NCBI RefSeq assembly: GCF_008923365.1
Contig: NZ_WBMR01000074.1
Span: 1-40,778, forward strand
DNA: 40,778 bases
Direction of reading: 5' to 3'
From: Actinomadura montaniterrae
GTDB taxonomy: Bacteria > Actinomycetota > Actinomycetes > Streptosporangiales > Streptosporangiaceae
This document shows positions 30,975 to 40,420 of the stretch, one piece after another. Below the pieces are notes generated by a model. The model saw nothing but the letters and a program-made list of their open reading frames with translations. It ran no database searches and was not told the DNA's origin. Within the stretch, counting starts at the first letter, position 1; each line of letters begins with the position of its first letter. Both the position numbers and the translations under genes were made by a program.

Positions 30975-32012
30975 GTGAGAACGCATCCCCTCAGGCTCCG
31001 GTTCGCCGCGGGTGGCGCGGCGGCGGTGCTCGTGGTTCTGACAGGGCCCGAGGCGGTCGCGGAGGCGGCGCCGTCCCCGAGCCCCGCCGTGACGACCACG
31101 GCGGCGGCCCGCACCGCGTTCCGGCCCGCCGTGGCCGCGCCCGCCGCGATGGTCGCGGGCGTGCTGCATCCCGACATCTGGTGGACGGTCGCGTCCGGCA
31201 CCGGCGGGGCGCGGCTGTTCGCGCTGGACGCCAAGGGCCGCACCCGCGCGACCTACACGCTGTCCGGCGCGGCGGCGGCGCGGTGGGACGCCATCACGAT
31301 CGTGAAGAACGGGTCCGGGGAGTCGGGGCTGTTCGTCGGTGACCTGAGCGCCGGGCGGGCCGGGAGCCTGCTGCTGCACCGGGTCGCCGAGCCGAAGACG
31401 CTGACCGGCGGGACGCTGCCGGTCAAGACGTTCAAGCTGAAGTACCCCGACGGGGGGCACCGGGGCGCCGCGCTGCTGGCCGACCCGGCGGAGAGCCGGG
31501 TCTACATCATCACCCGGGACGCGGCGGCCGCGGCCGTGTTCGCGCTGCCCGGGGTGCTCGGCCCGGCGAACAACGCGCTGACCCGGCTGCGGACGCTGCC
31601 GTTCCCGGTGCGCGGCGGCGACTTCACCCGGGACGGCCGGGTGATCCTGAAGACGACCACGGACGTGCGGATCCTCGGCGGGATCCGGGACGACGCCGGG
31701 CAGGTCGTGAAGACGGCGGCGTCGCTGGCCGGGCACGCGTTCGGGGTGTCGTCGGACGGCCGGAAGGTGCTGGTGGCGGGGGCGGGCACCCGTCCGGTGT
31801 TCCGGACGGTGGCGCTGCCCGCGGCGAACGCGGCGACGGAGCCGGACGCGTCGGCGTCGCCGGCGACCGATGACACCTCCCCGGTGTCGTTCCCGTCCAA
31901 GTCCGGCATGCCGGGCGGGCTGATCGGGACGGGGGCGCTGGTCGGTCTGGTGGTGCTAGGGCTGCTCGGCGGCGCGTTCTATCTGCGCGGACGCCGTCAC
32001 GGTGGTGCCTGA
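30975..32012 (+). CDS. secreted, membrane-anchored propeller-like protein of unknown function
   Basis: The 345-residue product has a signal peptide (RLRFAAGGAAAVLVVLTG, probable cut after AEA), an Ala/Pro/Thr-rich spacer and a middle part with strand-turn repeats such as WWTVASGTGGARLFALDAKG and GLFVGDLSAGRAG, like a beta-propeller. A Ser/Asp/Pro-rich linker and a C-terminal helix (LIGTGALVGLVVLGLLGGAFYL) with LRGRRH follow, so it is anchored with the body outside. I do not recognise a family. GTG 30975 has a weak ribosome-binding site. Its last 57 bases overlap the end of the convergent O-antigen-ligase-like gene. A role in surface polymer assembly is only guessed from the context. Confidence 0.75.
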   Translation: MRTHPLRLRFAAGGAAAVLVVLTGPEAVAEAAPSPSPAVTTTAAARTAFRPAVAAPAAMVAGVLHPDIWWTVASGTGGARLFALDAKGRTRATYTLSGAAAARWDAITIVKNGSGESGLFVGDLSAGRAGSLLLHRVAEPKTLTGGTLPVKTFKLKYPDGGHRGAALLADPAESRVYIITRDAAAAAVFALPGVLGPANNALTRLRTLPFPVRGGDFTRDGRVILKTTTDVRILGGIRDDAGQVVKTAASLAGHAFGVSSDGRKVLVAGAGTRPVFRTVALPAANAATEPDASASPATDDTSPVSFPSKSGMPGGLIGTGALVGLVVLGLLGGAFYLRGRRHGGA

Positions 32013-33314
32013 CCAGCCGGCCGCGTCCACCACCGTCTCCGCGGGCGACCGCTGGACGGCGGGGAGCGGGTCGCCGCCCTGCCGGCGCAGCGTCTCCGCC
32101 CACGCGACGAGGATGAACAGCCACACCGACGACACGTTCGCGGGGGCGGCGAGCCCCTCGGTGGTCATGCTGTCGGTGAGGAAGCAGCCGAAGATCCCGA
32201 GCAGCATGCCGGCGTCGGCGCGCAGCGTCCGGTGCCGGCAGAGCGTCAGCAGCACGAACCCGAGCGTCAGCAGCAGCGCGGCGAACGCGACCGTGCCGAC
32301 CACGCCGTTGTCGACGAGCGCGTTGATGAACGCGTTGTGGCCGCCGCCGAGGCCGATGCTGTCCAGGAACAGGCCGCGGGACGCGCCGAGGCCGCGGCCG
32401 AAGATCGGTTCCTCCCGGAACGCGTCCATCGCCAGCGACCACAGCTCGGTGCGGGAGTTCAGGGTGGCGAGCTGCTCGGTGGTCTCGCCGCGCGACACGA
32501 ACGCGAGGATCTTGTCGGAGAACGCCAGCACCGCCAGCACGGCGACGGCGGCGCCCATCACGATCACGTCGATCCGGCCCTTGGGGCCCCGGGCGGTGGC
32601 CAGCAGCACGAGCAGCCCGGCGGCGCAGCCGAGCGCCGCGCCGCGCGTCCCGGTGGCGACGAGCGCCCCCGTCAGGACCACCAGCGCCCCGAAGTAGACG
32701 ACCGGGTGCCACAGCCGGTCCTCCGGCCGGTTCCACCGGATCAGGTAGCCGACGACCAGCAGGATCGCGACGGCGAGGTACACGCCCGCGATGACGGGGT
32801 GGACGTACAGCCAGTTGAACCGGGTCTCGGTGTGCAGGGTCCGGGGGAACGGGTGCGCGACGCCGATCCCGACCGACACCAGCACGATCCCGACGAAGAT
32901 GTGCGCGAGCTTGCGCAGGTCGGCGGGGGTGGCGCGGGTCGCGACGGTGTGCGCCACCAGCATCGTGATCAACAGCTGGACGCCGCGGACGAGGCCGAGC
33001 GACTTGAACGGCGACCACAGCGCGGAGAACGCCACGTACCCGCAGAACAGCCAGGCCGCGAGCAGCAGCCCGGTGGTGCGGCGGCGCGGCGCCCGCAGCC
33101 CGAACTTCCACACCAGGTACAGGGCGGCGGCGCCGTAGACCGCGATCTCGACCAGGACGGTCAGGTCGGCGCTGCCGCCGACGGCGTTGTCGACGTCGCG
33201 GCTGCGGAGCTTGTAGTCGCTGGCGAGCATCAGGGCGAGCGGCAGCGTGAACGCCCACCAGCCGGCGCTCGGCGCGGGCGGCCGGCGGCGCGGGAAGACG
33301 CCTTTGACGGTCAT
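31956..33314 (-). CDS. O-antigen ligase / Wzy-type polymerase-like membrane protein
   Basis: A 452-residue membrane protein with about ten or more hydrophobic helices and the Wzy_C pattern: a GTRGAALGCAAGLLVLL helix, a large outer loop with RTELWSLAMDAF, EEPIFGRGLG and GGGHNAFINALVDNGVVG. Such proteins polymerise lipid-linked sugar units or transfer them to an acceptor outside the membrane. GGGAGGG lies 5-6 bases before ATG 33314. The C-terminal 57 bases overlap the convergent gene at 30975-32012. It faces the sulfotransferase gene across a 99-base divergent promoter region. Confidence 0.88.
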   Translation of the reverse strand: MTVKGVFPRRRPPAPSAGWWAFTLPLALMLASDYKLRSRDVDNAVGGSADLTVLVEIAVYGAAALYLVWKFGLRAPRRRTTGLLLAAWLFCGYVAFSALWSPFKSLGLVRGVQLLITMLVAHTVATRATPADLRKLAHIFVGIVLVSVGIGVAHPFPRTLHTETRFNWLYVHPVIAGVYLAVAILLVVGYLIRWNRPEDRLWHPVVYFGALVVLTGALVATGTRGAALGCAAGLLVLLATARGPKGRIDVIVMGAAVAVLAVLAFSDKILAFVSRGETTEQLATLNSRTELWSLAMDAFREEPIFGRGLGASRGLFLDSIGLGGGHNAFINALVDNGVVGTVAFAALLLTLGFVLLTLCRHRTLRADAGMLLGIFGCFLTDSMTTEGLAAPANVSSVWLFILVAWAETLRRQGGDPLPAVQRSPAETVVDAAGWSGTTVTASAQIERAAEQP

Positions 33315-33360
33315 GAAGGCCCTCCCTGGCTGAGTCCGGCCGCCGCCGCGCCCTTCCGGG

Positions 33361-33406
33361 CTCGTTAAAGACGAGACCAAGAATACGGGCGCCGGGCCGG
33401 TAATCT
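33361..33406 (+). promoter_or_regulatory. promoter region of the sulfotransferase gene
   Basis: TAATCT (33401-33406) is a good -10 box with its end 7 bases before GTG 33414, so the mRNA may be leaderless. A hairpin CTCGT-TAAAG-ACGAG (33361-33375) lies upstream, between the divergent genes. No good -35 box is seen. Confidence 0.4.
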
Positions 33407-33413
33407 GTCCGAT

Positions 33414-34301
33414 GTGAATCGAGGGACTCTTCCCGGCCCGGTCGTCGCCGCGGGCCGCAGCATGATCCGTGGGTACGGGATGAGCACGGCGGCGCTGCGC
33501 CCCGGCCCCGACTTCCTGCTGATCGGGGCGAAGCGCGGGGGCTCCACCTCGCTCTACTACACGCTGCTGGAGCATCCGCAGGTGATGCCGCTGTTCCCGA
33601 ACGCGCGGCTGCTGCCCAAGGACAACCACACCAAGGGCGTCCACTACTTCGACTCCAACTACGACAAGGGCGCCGCCTGGTACCGGTCGCACTTCCCCGC
33701 GTCCGCGCGGAGGGCCGGGAAGGTCGTGGGCGAGGGGTCGCCGTACTACCTGTTCCATCCGCTGGCGGCGGAGCGGGCGGGACGGGACGTCCCGGACGCG
33801 AAGATCCTGCTGGTGCTGCGGGACCCGATCGAGCGGGCGTTCTCGCACTACCGGGAGCGGCGCCGGCAGAACGCCGAGGAGCTGCCGTCGTTCGAGGAGG
33901 CCCTGGCCGCCGAGGCGGACCGGCTCGCCGGCGAGGAGGAGCGGATCATCGCCGGCCAGCCCGGCTACACCAGCTACGCGCACGAGCAGCAGTCGTACCG
34001 GGCGCAGGGCGAGTACGCCCCGCACCTGCGCCGCTGGATGAAGCACTTCCCGGCGGAGCGGTTCTGCGTGCTGGCGGCGGAGGAGTTCTACGCCGACCCG
34101 CAGACCGCGTGCGACACGGTCGCGACGTTCCTCGGGCTGGAGCCCGCGCCGCTGCCCCCGTCGGCGATCAAGGTGTGGAACGCGGCGCCGAGCCAGGACC
34201 TCGCCCCCGCGACCCGGCAGGCCCTCGCCGAGCACTACGCCCCCTACAACGCCGACCTCGAAGCAATCCTGGGCCGCGAGTTCCCCTGGACGCGCCCTTA
34301 A
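33414..34301 (+). CDS. PAPS-dependent sulfotransferase
   Basis: A 295-residue cytosolic sulfotransferase of the heparan-sulfate-type fold that moves sulfate from PAPS to a sugar or other hydroxyl or amine. The 5'-phosphosulfate loop is IGAKRGGSTSLYYTLLEHP (residues 37-55), EGSPYYLFHP follows, and the 3'-phosphate motif is LRDPIERAFSHYRE. GTG 33414 is used; ATG 33480 (MSTAALRPGPDFLLIG) is a possible shorter start. With cysD, cysN and cysQ nearby it is the probable user of the activated sulfate. The acceptor is unknown. The 3' flank carries tandem repeats and then the second copy of the dispersed element. Confidence 0.92.
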   Translation: MNRGTLPGPVVAAGRSMIRGYGMSTAALRPGPDFLLIGAKRGGSTSLYYTLLEHPQVMPLFPNARLLPKDNHTKGVHYFDSNYDKGAAWYRSHFPASARRAGKVVGEGSPYYLFHPLAAERAGRDVPDAKILLVLRDPIERAFSHYRERRRQNAEELPSFEEALAAEADRLAGEEERIIAGQPGYTSYAHEQQSYRAQGEYAPHLRRWMKHFPAERFCVLAAEEFYADPQTACDTVATFLGLEPAPLPPSAIKVWNAAPSQDLAPATRQALAEHYAPYNADLEAILGREFPWTRP

Positions 34302-34312
34302 CAGCGAGCCCG

Positions 34313-34382
34313 AGCGCCGGCCTCAGCACGCCTGAGCGCAGGCCTCAGCAGCGTTTCTGAGCGCAGGGCCCCAGCCCGTCAC
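34313..34382 (+). repeat. three short tandem repeats after the sulfotransferase gene
   Basis: Units starting GAGCGCCGGCCTCAGCACG (34313), GAGCGCAGGCCTCAGCAGCG (34335) and GAGCGCAGGGCCCCAGCC (34360) are 22-25 bases long. They begin 12 bases after the stop codon. CTGAG/CTCAG arms could form small hairpins. Confidence 0.7.
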
Positions 34383-34404
34383 CCCAGCCGTCGCGGACCT
34401 CAAG

Positions 34405-34550
34405 CGTCGCGATCGCGTGCGAAGCCGGATTCGAGCTTGCGAGAATCCGATCGCGCAGCGAGCCCCCAAGGGCGAGTCGGAGCGATGCAGCGATCGCCGC
34501 AGTGCCCGTTGAAGGGAGGGCCCCCAGGGCCCGACCGCCAAGGGCAATGC
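34405..34550 (-). repeat. structured dispersed repeat, copy B
   Basis: On the minus strand this 146-bp element starts 2 bases after the stop of the beta-helix gene and matches copy A at 20386-20534. The outer arms GCATTGCCC and GGGCACTGC are kept with one mismatch. The inner hairpin is GGGCCC-TGG-GGGCCC where A has GGGCGTT-G-AACGCCC, and GGATTC/GAATCC replaces AAGTTC/GAACTT. The CGCGATC/GATCGCG stem is identical. Confidence 0.85.
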
Positions 34551-34552
34551 AA

Positions 34553-36364
34553 TTAGAACGCCCCTATGTGGCGGGTGCCGGTGGGCTTGCCTAGGAGGGC
34601 GGCGATCGGGGCGGGGAGGGGGAGCGCGGTGTCGGCGTCCGCCTGGGCGGCGACGGTACGCTCCAGCTCGCCGTCCTGCCCGGCGGCGGTGGCGGCCGTC
34701 TTCAGCACGCCGCGCTTCTCCTGCCCGGTCTCCGACCGGAACCGGCCGAGGTCGCCGAAGTCGGTCGTCCCGCCGGAGCTGCGCGCCCACTGCACGAGCG
34801 TGCGCGGGTTCCCGTCCGGGCGGACGTAGACGTTGCCGTCGACCGCGACGCCCATCTGCCCGGCGCCGCGCCGGTGCGTGCCGTCCTCGACGCACAGCAG
34901 GCACGGGGTGCCGGAGCGGGCGTCGGCGAGGGTGTTGTTGCTGATGACGACCTTGGAGACGCGCCAGGTCATCGCCGGGTCGGCGGTCTTCTGCCGCGGG
35001 TCGCGGCCCGCCGCGTGCGGGTCGGACGGGCTGCGCGCGTCCTGCGCGAGGTGGATCGTGCGGCCGTTTCCGGCCAGCGAGTTGTTCCAGATCTGGACGT
35101 CGGAGGTGTTGTTCACCTTCAGCCCGTCGCCGGCGTTGTCGCCGATCACGTTGCCGGCGACGACCGCCTTCGCGCTCAGCTCCAGCGAGACGCCGTGGTC
35201 GGCGTTGCGCAGGATCCGGTTGCCGGTGAGCGTGATGTCGTAGACGGACTCGTCCATCCACACGCCCTTGCCGAGGTTGTCGGCGAACACGCCGCCGGTC
35301 ACCGCGACCTTCCGGGACCGGGTCACCTTCACGCCGCCGGAGACCGGCGAGTACTTGAAGTGCTCGACGTTGTTGCCGGTGCTGCGCACCGCGTCGAGCC
35401 GCAGGTCGTCGGCGTAGTTGGCGTGGACGCCGAGCATCCCGTTGCCGGTCGTCGTGACGTGCCGGACGCGGGCGTGCGCGGCGAGGACGCTGAGGCCGGT
35501 GGTGGCCGACTCGTTCACCGCGACGTTCTCGACGGTGACGTCCGGCGCGGTGACCTTCACGCTGCCGAGCTGGGGGAGGGAGGTGGCGTAGCGGCGCACC
35601 CCGATGCCGCGCAGCCGGGATCCGGCGCCGCCGACGGTGATCGCCTCGGCCAGGGTGCTGGCGCGCACGTCGTGGCCGCGCGGGTCCGACCCGAGGTAGA
35701 GGCGGCGGGACGCCTCGTCGACGTAGAAGGTGCCGTCCTTGACGTCGCCGCGCGCCCCGACCTGCTTCTGCGGGACGCCGTCCAGCCACACCTGGTCGGG
35801 GTGCGCGGCCATCGGGTGGTCGGGCGAGACGAACCGGAAGTCGGAGTCGCCGCTCTCCCGGGCGCCCGGGGTGTAGGTCGGGCTGGCGTCGAACCGGGCC
35901 GTCCAGCCCTCGCGCACCCAGGCGCGGTTCCCCTGCCGCCAGCCGGCGACCTGCGAGCTGCCGTCGAGCCAGACGGCCTCGTGCGGCGCGGACTGGACGG
36001 TCAGCCTCTTGCCGCCGGGGACGGTGACCGACTCGTGGTAGACGCCGCCGCGCAGCACGACCGTGCCGCCGGCGCGCGCCTTCGCGACGGCCTTGGCGAG
36101 CGTGCGCAGGGGGTGCTTCCGGGTGCCGTCCGCGCCGTCGTTCCCGGTCGGCGACACGAACAGCGCCCCGTCCGGGATCTTGTACGCGGTGGAGCCCACG
36201 GGCGCGGCGCCCGGGGCGCCCGGCACGGGCACGGTGTCCGGGGCCGGGTCGTGGCTCTGCGGCAGCTGCCAGCCGAGGAAGCCCACCGCCGCGATCACCG
36301 GCAGCGCGAGCACTTTGACGATCATCGACCGGCTCGAGCCGCGAGACCGGTTAGAGCTAGGCAT
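34553..36364 (-). CDS. exported right-handed parallel beta-helix protein
   Basis: The 603-residue product has an N-terminal membrane or signal helix (VKVLALPVIAAVGFLGW) and a Pro-rich linker. A DUF1565-like start follows (LFVSPTGNDGADGTRKHPLRTLAKAV, GGTVVLRGGVYHESV), then many beta-helix turns with asparagine ladders (VTVENVAVNES, ITLTGNRILRNADHGVSLE, VVISNNTLADA). This fold is typical of polysaccharide lyases, epimerases and glycan-binding proteins. It may trim or bind the exopolymer; the catalytic residues cannot be pinned down. ATG 36364 follows GAGGG. The stop TAA leads straight into the dispersed repeat. Confidence 0.82.
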   Translation of the reverse strand: MPSSNRSRGSSRSMIVKVLALPVIAAVGFLGWQLPQSHDPAPDTVPVPGAPGAAPVGSTAYKIPDGALFVSPTGNDGADGTRKHPLRTLAKAVAKARAGGTVVLRGGVYHESVTVPGGKRLTVQSAPHEAVWLDGSSQVAGWRQGNRAWVREGWTARFDASPTYTPGARESGDSDFRFVSPDHPMAAHPDQVWLDGVPQKQVGARGDVKDGTFYVDEASRRLYLGSDPRGHDVRASTLAEAITVGGAGSRLRGIGVRRYATSLPQLGSVKVTAPDVTVENVAVNESATTGLSVLAAHARVRHVTTTGNGMLGVHANYADDLRLDAVRSTGNNVEHFKYSPVSGGVKVTRSRKVAVTGGVFADNLGKGVWMDESVYDITLTGNRILRNADHGVSLELSAKAVVAGNVIGDNAGDGLKVNNTSDVQIWNNSLAGNGRTIHLAQDARSPSDPHAAGRDPRQKTADPAMTWRVSKVVISNNTLADARSGTPCLLCVEDGTHRRGAGQMGVAVDGNVYVRPDGNPRTLVQWARSSGGTTDFGDLGRFRSETGQEKRGVLKTAATAAGQDGELERTVAAQADADTALPLPAPIAALLGKPTGTRHIGAF

Positions 36365-36420
36365 GGCACGACCCTCAACCCCCGGGGAACGCTGGAACCA
36401 CGAACGTACCTCGCGGAACG

Positions 36421-37002
36421 TCAGTTGTGGAGGGCGCCCGCGAACAGCGCGGTCTTGTGCTGGGCGTCGAACTTGACACCGACCATGACCGACTTGTAGC
36501 CCGACGAGGGCAGGTCGAAGGCGTAGGACGCCGACTTGGTGCCGCCGGCGGGGACGGTGCCGTAGAAGTCGTTCAGGTTGGCGTAGGAGGTGTGCTGGGC
36601 GCGCGTCTTCTTGCTGCCGTAGACGGCCGTGACCTGCACCTTGTTGAGGTCGAGGGGCTTGCCGGAGCCGTTGGCGAACTTCAGCGTGAAGATGGTGAGC
36701 ACCTTGCCGGTGAGCTCGCCGGGGCCGAGGTCCTTGTTCTTGACGTACCGGATGTTGCTGATCGCCACGCTGACCTTGTCGTCGTAGGTGACGGGCTTGC
36801 GCAGCCCGCCGGACGACTTCAGGGCGGTGGAGCCCGGGGCGGCGTTGGCCTGCTCGGTCGGCTGCGCGCTCGGCGGCGGGGGCGGCGTCGGGTCGGCCGA
36901 CTTCTTCTTCCCGCCGCCGCATCCGGTCAGCGCCAGCGCGAGGGCGAGGACGGCGCCCGTCGCGGCGAGATGCCTGTGCGGACGCGCTCCCCGATCGGAC
37001 AT
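36421..37002 (-). CDS. lipoprotein, DUF4352-like
   Basis: A 193-residue lipoprotein: a basic N-terminus, a hydrophobic stretch and the lipobox ALTGC, then a Pro/Lys linker and an immunoglobulin-like beta domain (VSVAISNIRYVKNKDLGPGE, LTIFTLKFANGSGKPLDLNKVQVTAVYG) as in DUF4352 proteins. It would sit on the outer face of the membrane. GAGGAGAGAG lies just before ATG 37002. It is 56 bases upstream of the beta-helix gene on the same strand, so the two probably form an operon. Confidence 0.85.
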   Translation of the reverse strand: MSDRGARPHRHLAATGAVLALALALTGCGGGKKKSADPTPPPPPSAQPTEQANAAPGSTALKSSGGLRKPVTYDDKVSVAISNIRYVKNKDLGPGELTGKVLTIFTLKFANGSGKPLDLNKVQVTAVYGSKKTRAQHTSYANLNDFYGTVPAGGTKSASYAFDLPSSGYKSVMVGVKFDAQHKTALFAGALHN

Positions 37003-37137
37003 CCGGCTCTCTCCTCATCAGTGATAACGAAACAAAAGTTCCAGGGCAGAACAGTGTAAACAGGAATCGCGGATTACCCTGCTCTCACTTCCGTGACCGA
37101 GGGGGCCACCGGAGACGAACGGCAGGGGACCGGCCCA

Positions 37138-40100
37138 GTGAGATCTGTACCTTCGCACCGGCGCGCGGCGCGCGTCCGTAAAACGGCGATAGCCGTCTTC
37201 ACCGCATTCTCGACGGCGCTCGCGGGCGCCGCCGCCGTCCCGGCCGCACCCGCCACGGCCGACACCGACCCGCCGGCGGGCACGCCGGCCACCGTCAGCG
37301 CGGACCCGCTCCCGACCGCGCAGGTCAACGGGGTCGTGTGGAGCATGACCACCGTCGGCAACACCGTCTACGCGACGGGGAACTTCACCAAGGCGCGCCC
37401 GCCGGGCGTCGCGGAGGGCGGGGCCGGGGAGGTGGCCCGGCAGAACATCCTCGCCTTCGACCTCACGACCGGGAACCTCGTCTCGTCCTTCGACCACGCG
37501 CTGAACGGGCAGGGCCTGCGGATCGCGGCCTCGCCGGACGGCAAGCGCGTCTACGTCGGCGGCGACTTCACCGCCGTGGACGGGCAGACCCGCAACCACG
37601 TCGCCGCGTTCGACACCGCCACCGGCGCACTCGACACGTCGTTCGCTCCCTCCGTGTCGGCCAAGGTGCGCGCGATCGCCGCGACGAACTCGACCGTCTA
37701 CCTGGGCGGCAACTTCTTCAACGTGAACGGCAAGGCGCGGACGCGGCTGGCGGCGGTGCAGGCGTCCAACGGCGCGAACATCGACGCGTGGCGGCCGACC
37801 GCCGACGACGACGAGGTGTTCGCGCTCGCGCTGTACGGCGACCGCGTGATCGTCGGCGGGCGGTTCCAGCAGCTGAACGGCGAGAAGCACGTCGGCATCG
37901 GCGCGGTCGACGCGGCGGGCGGCGGGACGGTGCCGTGGAGCAGCACGCCGATCCCGGCCAAGCAGGGCAGCAGCCTGTTCTCCTACGTGACGGACCTCTA
38001 CGTCTCGGGCGACACCGTGTACGCCGGGGCGGACGGCGAGGGCTGGCACTGGTTCGACGGGCGTTTCGCCGCCAAGGCGGCCACAGGCGACCTGGTGTGG
38101 CTGGACAACTGCTACGGCGCGACCTACGGCATGTTCGTGCAGGACCAGTCCGTCTACAGCGTCTCGCACGCGCACGACTGCACCTCGCTCGGCGCATGGC
38201 CCGACACCAGCCCGCAGACGTTCCAGCGGGCGCTGGCCGAGTCGACGGCGGCGACCGGGACCGACCACGGGAATCCGAGCGCGGGCAGCAGCTACAGCAA
38301 GCAGCCGATCCCGAGCCTGCTGCACTGGTTCCCGAGGCTGGCGGTCGGGTCGTTCACCAAGCAGTACCAGGCGGCGTGGGCGGTCACGGGCAACGCGGAC
38401 TACGTCGCGATGGGCGGCGAGTTCCCGAGCGTGAACGGCAAGGCGCAGGCCGGGCTCGTCCGGTTCGCGGTGAAGGCGAAGGCGCCGAACAAGGCCGGCC
38501 CGCAGGCCGGCGACCTCGGCACCCCGACCGCGACCGCGATGGCGGACGGCAGCGTCCGCGTCGGCTGGAAGACCACCTGGGACATGGACAACGCCTCGCT
38601 GACCTACCAGGTGCTCCGCGACGGCGGCACGACGCCCGTCGGGACGGTCGACCGGACGTCGACGTTCTGGGACGAGCCGAACGCCGCCTACTTCGACGCC
38701 ACCGCCGCGCCGGGCACCGCGCACACCTACAAGGTGCGGGCGGTGGACCCGGCGGGGAACGCCGTGACCAGCGCCGCGTCGAACGCGGTGACGGCCCCGG
38801 ACGGCGCGCCCGGCCCGTACTCCGACCAGATCCGGTCGGACGGGGCGCAGGCGTACTGGCGGCTCGGCGAGGCGAGCGGCCCCGCCTACGACTACGCCGG
38901 CTCCAACGACCTGACGCTCGGCGCCGGCACCACCCGGGGCCAGGCCGGCGCGATCTCCGGCGACGCCGACAAGGCGGCGGGCTTCGGCGGGTTCCTCGGC
39001 TCGTCGGCGGGCAGCGGCGCCGCGTCCACGCCGGGCGACTTCAGCGTCGAGGCCTGGGTGAAGACGACGTCCGGCAGCGGCGGGAAGATCATCGGGTACG
39101 GGGGCAGCGCGTCGGGCAACAGCTCGTCCTACGACCGGCACCTGTACATGACCAATGACGGCCGGGTCGTGTTCGGCGTCTACCCGGGGGCCGCGAAGAC
39201 GGTCCAGAGCGGTGCGGGGCTGAACGACGGCGAGTGGCACCACCTCGTCGGGACCCTCGACGGGAGCGCCGGGATGAAGCTGTACGTCGACGGCGCGCAG
39301 GTCGCGGCCGACGGCGGCGTGACGTCGGCGCAGAGCTACACCGGCTACTGGCGGATCGGCGGCGACAACCTGTCCGGCTGGCCGAACCGGCCGTCCAGCG
39401 ACTACCTGAACGGGACGATCGACGAGGCCGCGGTGTACCCGCGGGCGCTGACCGGCGACCAGGTCGCCCGCCACCACGGCCTCGGCACCGGCGAGGTGAA
39501 GCCGAACCAGCCGCCGGCCGCCGCGTTCACCGCGTCGTGCGCCGAGCTGGCCTGCGCGTTCGACGGGTCGGCGTCGTCCGACCCCGACGGGACGATCGCG
39601 GGCTACGCGTGGGACTTCGGTGACGGGACGACCGGCACCGGCGCCAAGCCGTCGCACACCTACGCGTCGGCGGGCGACCACACCGTCAAGCTCACCGTCA
39701 CCGACGACAAGGGCGCGACCGGCGAGGTCGTCCACACGGTCACGGCCACCTCGGCGGCGCTGGCGTCGGACGCGTTCGGGCGGACGGTCACCGGCGGCTG
39801 GGGCAGCGCCGACACCGGCGGCGCCTGGAGCAAGGTCGGTTCGGGCGGCGTGCTGTCGGTGGGCGGCACCGGGCAGATCCAGCTGCCTGCCGCGAAGAAC
39901 GACGGCGGCGCGAACCTGAACGCGGTGTCGTCGCAGGACACCGACCTGGCGTTCACCGTCGCGACCGACAAGGAGGGCACCGGCAACGGCGTCTACGTGT
40001 GGGCGCTCGGGCGGCGGGTCGCCGGACAGGGCGACTACCGGGCGCGGATCCGGCTGCGGCCGTCCGGTGTGGTGTCGCTGCAGCTCAGCCGCACCGACGC

Positions 40101-40398
40101 GAGCAACACCGAGACGGCCATCGGCACCGAGCAGACGGTCCCGGGCCTGACCTACCGGCCCGGGGCCCCGCTGCGGCTGCGCCTCCAGGTGGCCGGCGGG
40201 TCGCCGACCACGCTGAAGGCGAAGGTGTGGGCGGACGGCGCCGCCGAACCGGACTGGCAGGCGACCGGCACCGACGCGACGGCCGGGCTGCAGGGCCCGG
40301 GCGCGGTCGGGATCCGCGCCTACCTGGCGGGCAACGCCACGAACGCGCCCGCGGTCGTGTCCGTCGACGACCTGACCGCGACCCGGCCCGCCGGCTGA
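37138..40398 (+). CDS. large secreted multidomain protein (propeller-like, Fn3, LamG, PKD)
   Basis: The 1086-residue product has a signal peptide (basic HRRAARVRKTAIAVF, Ala-rich core, cut near ATA before DTDPPAG). Residues about 60-430 show repeats of the type VYxGGxFxxVNG as in delta-60/beta-propeller proteins. A fibronectin-III-like domain (about 450-550), a LamG/concanavalin-like domain (about 555-785; AYWRLGE, FSVEAWVKT, EWHHLVGTLDG), a PKD domain (about 790-870; AFDGSASSDPDGTIAGYAWDFGDG) and a C-terminal beta domain follow. It is probably a surface protein that binds glycans or matrix. GTG 37138 is chosen over GTG 37093 because AGGGG at 37124-37128 is well spaced. A paralogue starts 250 bases downstream. 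Confidence 0.85.
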   Translation: MRSVPSHRRAARVRKTAIAVFTAFSTALAGAAAVPAAPATADTDPPAGTPATVSADPLPTAQVNGVVWSMTTVGNTVYATGNFTKARPPGVAEGGAGEVARQNILAFDLTTGNLVSSFDHALNGQGLRIAASPDGKRVYVGGDFTAVDGQTRNHVAAFDTATGALDTSFAPSVSAKVRAIAATNSTVYLGGNFFNVNGKARTRLAAVQASNGANIDAWRPTADDDEVFALALYGDRVIVGGRFQQLNGEKHVGIGAVDAAGGGTVPWSSTPIPAKQGSSLFSYVTDLYVSGDTVYAGADGEGWHWFDGRFAAKAATGDLVWLDNCYGATYGMFVQDQSVYSVSHAHDCTSLGAWPDTSPQTFQRALAESTAATGTDHGNPSAGSSYSKQPIPSLLHWFPRLAVGSFTKQYQAAWAVTGNADYVAMGGEFPSVNGKAQAGLVRFAVKAKAPNKAGPQAGDLGTPTATAMADGSVRVGWKTTWDMDNASLTYQVLRDGGTTPVGTVDRTSTFWDEPNAAYFDATAAPGTAHTYKVRAVDPAGNAVTSAASNAVTAPDGAPGPYSDQIRSDGAQAYWRLGEASGPAYDYAGSNDLTLGAGTTRGQAGAISGDADKAAGFGGFLGSSAGSGAASTPGDFSVEAWVKTTSGSGGKIIGYGGSASGNSSSYDRHLYMTNDGRVVFGVYPGAAKTVQSGAGLNDGEWHHLVGTLDGSAGMKLYVDGAQVAADGGVTSAQSYTGYWRIGGDNLSGWPNRPSSDYLNGTIDEAAVYPRALTGDQVARHHGLGTGEVKPNQPPAAAFTASCAELACAFDGSASSDPDGTIAGYAWDFGDGTTGTGAKPSHTYASAGDHTVKLTVTDDKGATGEVVHTVTATSAALASDAFGRTVTGGWGSADTGGAWSKVGSGGVLSVGGTGQIQLPAAKNDGGANLNAVSSQDTDLAFTVATDKEGTGNGVYVWALGRRVAGQGDYRARIRLRPSGVVSLQLSRTDASNTETAIGTEQTVPGLTYRPGAPLRLRLQVAGGSPTTLKAKVWADGAAEPDWQATGTDATAGLQGPGAVGIRAYLAGNATNAPAVVSVDDLTATRPAG

Positions 40399-40420
40399 CC
40401 CGCGGCCGCCCCGGAACCGG

